This document shows positions 21,248 to 23,665 of a stretch of DNA of 23,665 nucleotides, one piece after another (the stretch's first letter is position 1; each line of letters starts with the position of its first letter). The stretch lies in assembly GCA_023389315.1 (NCBI GenBank), contig JAEWEQ010000093.1, positions 1 through 23,665 on the forward strand, in the 5' to 3' direction. Made by a program: the position numbers and the translations under genes. The notes under the pieces are model-generated. The model saw nothing but the letters and a program-made list of their open reading frames with translations, did no database searches and had not been told where the DNA came from. This stretch comes from Actinomycetes bacterium. GTDB taxonomy: Bacteria > Actinomycetota > Actinomycetes > Actinomycetales > Actinomycetaceae.

Positions 21248-22405
21248 ATGACCGCACCGTTCACTAGTTTGGCCCTTGCCGCCCACGCATCCGCGCTAAT
21301 GCCAGATCTGAAAGTCGTGGGGTTGTGCCCACCCACTGATCAGAGTGAGAGCTTGCAGCGCCAAGGCATTGTCGATGACCAGGGCAGGCGTTGGGTGGTG
21401 TGCGCGCCCCTTAACGATGAAACTGCGATGGCAGTGGAGGCGCAGTCTTTTGTGCTGCAGATCCTGCACCGTGCTTTCGAACTTGGCCACATCCCATTCG
21501 ATGTTCCGGTGATTGAGGCGCAGGGGCGGGGCTCTAAGACTGCCGGTGTTTTCGTCCACGCGCAGTTGCCGGGAGAGCAGATGGAGTGGGAGGACCTGGC
21601 CTCGCGTCCGAATTTGGTGACCTCTGTAGCTAACGCGGTGGCACATTTGCATGCGCTGTCCCCGCAGGTGATTGAACGCAGCGGTCTGCCGTCCTACCAG
21701 CCGCAGGCACTGCGTGAACGCTGGCAGGCCCTCTTGGACGAGGGCGTTCGCGCCTGGACCATTCCCGCTAACCTTTTCGAACGCTGGGAAGCTGCGTTAG
21801 ATAACGTGGCACTGTTCAAGCTTCTTCCCTCGGTGGTTCACGGTGACATGGGGCCGGAGGTTTTCACGGTTTCTGGCTCCAGCGTCGCTACTATTTCCTC
21901 CTTCGGCCGCGCCCACCTGGGTGACCCGGCTGAGGATCTTCATTGGATCGCTTCCCACCCCGATAGCGAGTTGGTGCGCCGCTTCTTTGATATTTACACC
22001 GCGAAGTTGGGTTCGCGCGTGGATCTGCATTTGCACACGCGCTGCCAGTTGTACTCGGAGTTGGCGCTAGTGAAGTGGTTACTGCACGGGTACCGCACGC
22101 AGGACAGTGAGGTAATTGCTGATGCTCAGCAAATGTTGCGCGAGCTGTCTGAAGAACTAGGTGATGCGCAGTTGGTTCCACTTCCTCCGCGAGCCTCGCA
22201 ATCAGCCGAGACGGTCTCTGGTGATGGGCATGACCTTGGCGAAGGGAAAGACCTTGGCGAAGGCCCTGCCGGCGACGCTACCACTCCCGCCACCAGTGCT
22301 GGCGCGTCTGAGTACTCTGACCCTCAGTTCGATCTATATGACCCGGAGGCCCCCACGGTGGATCTTTCTGCGGTGATCCAAGAAGTGTTGGATCACCAGC
22401 ACTGA
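21248..22405 (+). CDS. Phosphotransferase-fold protein (APH/macrolide kinase-like), function unknown
   Basis: 385 residues from the ATG at 21248 (MTAPFTSLAL); a GTG at 21170 would add a low-complexity leader and is rejected. Seen: an N-lobe with a small-molecule-kinase feel (RRWVVCAPLNDETAMAVEAQ; EAQ may supply the conserved Glu), PYP-like loops, VVHGD (196-200) as the catalytic loop and LGDPAEDLHWI (224-234), which holds the metal-binding Asp. After HGD the family usually has an Asn or His at +5; here MGPEVF has none. The tail (about 325-370) is acidic with a repeated DLGEG (18-bp DNA repeat at 22232-22263). Homologues typically sit beside UvrD/RecB-type helicase genes in actinobacteria, as here; a true antibiotic-resistance role should not be assumed. 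Confidence 0.75.
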   Translation: MTAPFTSLALAAHASALMPDLKVVGLCPPTDQSESLQRQGIVDDQGRRWVVCAPLNDETAMAVEAQSFVLQILHRAFELGHIPFDVPVIEAQGRGSKTAGVFVHAQLPGEQMEWEDLASRPNLVTSVANAVAHLHALSPQVIERSGLPSYQPQALRERWQALLDEGVRAWTIPANLFERWEAALDNVALFKLLPSVVHGDMGPEVFTVSGSSVATISSFGRAHLGDPAEDLHWIASHPDSELVRRFFDIYTAKLGSRVDLHLHTRCQLYSELALVKWLLHGYRTQDSEVIADAQQMLRELSEELGDAQLVPLPPRASQSAETVSGDGHDLGEGKDLGEGPAGDATTPATSAGASEYSDPQFDLYDPEAPTVDLSAVIQEVLDHQH

Positions 22406-22418
22406 ACTGAAGCGAAGT

Positions 22419-22445
22419 CCTTGGCCTCCGCGCGCGAGCCGGATC
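22419..22445. repeat. 27-bp direct repeat, copy 1
   Basis: Begins CCTTGGCCTCC and ends GAGCCGGATC, with a GCGCGCG core. Copy 2 lies at 22480-22506 and differs at one base (T to C at position 9). The two copies bracket a hairpin, 61 bp apart. Confidence 0.85.
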
Positions 22446-22452
22446 GCTAAAG

Positions 22453-22473
22453 TTGCTTCCACACGGGAAGCAA
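22453..22473. terminator. Hairpin between convergent genes (bidirectional candidate)
   Basis: TTGCTTCC (22453-22460) pairs with GGAAGCAA (22466-22473), a perfect 8-bp stem with loop ACACG. On the minus strand it is followed by CTTTAG, on + by ACCGC, so neither side has a full T-run. Its place, 48 nt after the phosphotransferase stop and 32 nt after the minus-strand helicase stop, supports a shared terminator role. Confidence 0.5.
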
Positions 22474-22479
22474 ACCGCA

Positions 22480-22506
22480 CCTTGGCCCCCGCGCGCGAGC
22501 CGGATC
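22480..22506. repeat. 27-bp direct repeat, copy 2
   Basis: Matches copy 1 in 26 of 27 bases. Its last two bases lie in the TGA stop codon of the helicase-nuclease gene. Confidence 0.85.
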
Positions 22507-23665
22507 AGCGGATGCCGAACACCTCCTTCCAGGTGCTTTCGAAATCAAAGTCACCAATCAGGTGATTGAGTTCTTCCAGCCTCACTACCCGCTGTGACAG
22601 CGCAGCCTTGCCCCCTAGGAACACTAGTTTCACATCGACCTGCTCCAAGGGAAGCTGGTAGGTGTGGGCTACGGCCCGCCGATAGATTTCCATCTGCACC
22701 GCGTAGTTGGCGGCGTGGGCGGGGCGCTGCGGGGTTGGTGGCGCCCCGGTTTTCCAGTCCACCACGGTTAGGCGGCCGTCGATTTCCATCAAGGCATCAA
22801 CTTGCAGGTTGAGGTTCACCCCTTCGATGGAGACCGCTAGTGGGGCCTCTACCGCTACCACTGCGTCGGGTTTCTCGCCGAATATTTGCTTGGCAATGTC
22901 AGCAAAGTGCTCCACTTGCCGCTGCAGGTGCGGCGGTACTGCCTCCGGGTCGACACCGGTGTCTGCGCTGGCGCAAGCACTATCATCAGCAGTTAAACAC
23001 TGCTGGTCATCGTGGAACTGCGCGGCTTGGCCCAGCCACTGTTCCGCCCACCGGTGGAAGGCAGTGCCAACCGTGAGTGCTTGGTTGGGTTCCTCCGGCA
23101 GGGGCCGGCGGATCCGGGCCGCGAATTCTTGAGGGTTTTCTAAGTAGCGTGCCGCCGCGGTTGCCGACAGACGTTCGAGGACGATCACGTCCTCGTGACG
23201 CTCACTTGCTTTCCTTGCCAGGAGGATCTGGCGCGCCACCTGTTCGAAGTTCCGACCCCACTCGTCCGAGACGCTGAAGCCCAGTTGGGCGAGTTCTGCG
23301 CGCACTTGTTCAACGTCGGTGAGGGGCTGGGATTTTTCCTGTAGCGCGCGTTCCACGCGGTTCGCCACCCCCTCAAGTAGGCGGCGCACCATTCCCGCCG
23401 CGGGCGGGTACACGCTGGCTCGCGCTTCCCACTGCGGCGGTATGTCGCCGGATTCTTCCACAAACACTAGTGGGCCTGGAACCCCTGGCCCCCACACGAT
23501 AGCATCGTTTAGTAGCCGCACCGCCTCGGTTTCCTGCCGACAAGTGTTTAGCACATCTAGGGCAACCCTTGGAAACACGCTGTTGTTCTTCCACCATTTT
23601 CCAGTCAGCAGCAGCTCTTTCGAGGGCCGGGTGAAAGCCACGTAGTTCACGCAAAGTTCTTCTAT
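22505..23665 (-). CDS. UvrD/RecB-type helicase-nuclease, C-terminal part (AdnAB-like; 5' end outside window)
   Basis: About 386 residues are visible and the frame is open to the window edge, so most of the helicase is missing. Seen, counting from the edge: EELCVNYVAFTRPSKELLL (about 2-20), motif VI of superfamily 1A helicases; then a RecB-family nuclease domain with GTAFHRW (200-206, catalytic-site His), VDALME (Asp290), VVDWKTG (Asp303, Lys305) and QMEIYRRA (Gln324, Tyr328). The PD-(D/E)XK active site is complete. In actinobacteria, genes with this architecture encode AdnA and AdnB, which resect double-strand breaks; the GTxFHxW wording and last-in-operon position favour AdnB, but I cannot separate them surely. 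An acidic, Cys-containing insert (about 216-238) follows the His motif. Confidence 0.85.
   Translation of the reverse strand: MEELCVNYVAFTRPSKELLLTGKWWKNNSVFPRVALDVLNTCRQETEAVRLLNDAIVWGPGVPGPLVFVEESGDIPPQWEARASVYPPAAGMVRRLLEGVANRVERALQEKSQPLTDVEQVRAELAQLGFSVSDEWGRNFEQVARQILLARKASERHEDVIVLERLSATAAARYLENPQEFAARIRRPLPEEPNQALTVGTAFHRWAEQWLGQAAQFHDDQQCLTADDSACASADTGVDPEAVPPHLQRQVEHFADIAKQIFGEKPDAVVAVEAPLAVSIEGVNLNLQVDALMEIDGRLTVVDWKTGAPPTPQRPAHAANYAVQMEIYRRAVAHTYQLPLEQVDVKLVFLGGKAALSQRVVRLEELNHLIGDFDFESTWKEVFGIR

Overview
The window is about 23.7 kb of GC-rich, densely coded bacterial chromosome. Several things point to a high-GC Gram-positive bacterium (Actinomycetota). These are the reduced actinobacterial-type tad locus, the prfB-ftsE-ftsX-(M23)-smpB order, a RecB/UvrD-type helicase-nuclease of the AdnAB kind next to a phosphotransferase gene, and repeated TAnnnT boxes exactly 6 nt before ATG (leaderless starts). 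An Actinomycetaceae-like lineage is plausible, but the sequence does not prove it.

Layout. (1) 1-3073: 3' end of ybaK (+), a small proline-rich membrane protein (-), an uncharacterised three-helix membrane protein (+) and a nitronate monooxygenase (-). (2) 3074-10650: a complete tryptophan operon, trpL-trpE-trpG-trpD-trpC(F)-trpB-trpA (+). It is preceded by a 31-bp tandem repeat array and a textbook ribosome-mediated attenuator: a leader peptide with three consecutive Trp codons and four mutually exclusive pairing segments ending in a terminator with a T-run. All catalytic residues checked are present, and most junctions are 4-nt stop/start overlaps. The proteins resemble the enteric/coryneform trp lineage. 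(3) 10651-12080: a trp 3' region with two overlapping hairpins and a possible gene remnant, then pncA (-) and smpB (-). (4) 12170-16285 (-): prfB, ftsE, ftsX and a secreted coiled-coil M23 endopeptidase with intact metal ligands. This is a cell-division and wall-hydrolysis module. (5) 16303-20975 (-): tadA-tadB-tadC-flp-like-TadE-like-TadE-TadG-like, a compact Tad pilus or secretion operon with overlapping genes. No tadZ, prepilin peptidase or rcp gene is in the window. It runs into prfB with a 17-nt gap. (6) 21248-23665: a leaderless phosphotransferase-fold gene (+), converging on the 3' part of a UvrD/RecB-type helicase-nuclease (-). They are separated by a hairpin flanked by two 27-bp direct repeats.

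How the parts work together: the trp operon converts chorismate to tryptophan and is tuned by charged tRNA-Trp through the leader. FtsEX is expected to gate the neighbouring M23 hydrolase at the septum. SmpB and RF2 are translation-termination and rescue factors in the same gene block. The Tad genes encode the motor, the platform and the pilin-like subunits of a surface appendage.

The most notable signals are the complete and apparently leaderless trp attenuator, the phase-locked 31-bp repeats upstream of it, the recurrent leaderless promoter signature, the atypical pilin-processing sites in the tad cluster, and the repeat-flanked hairpin near the right end. I found no CRISPR array, insertion sequence, tRNA, rRNA or clearly novel multi-gene defence system.
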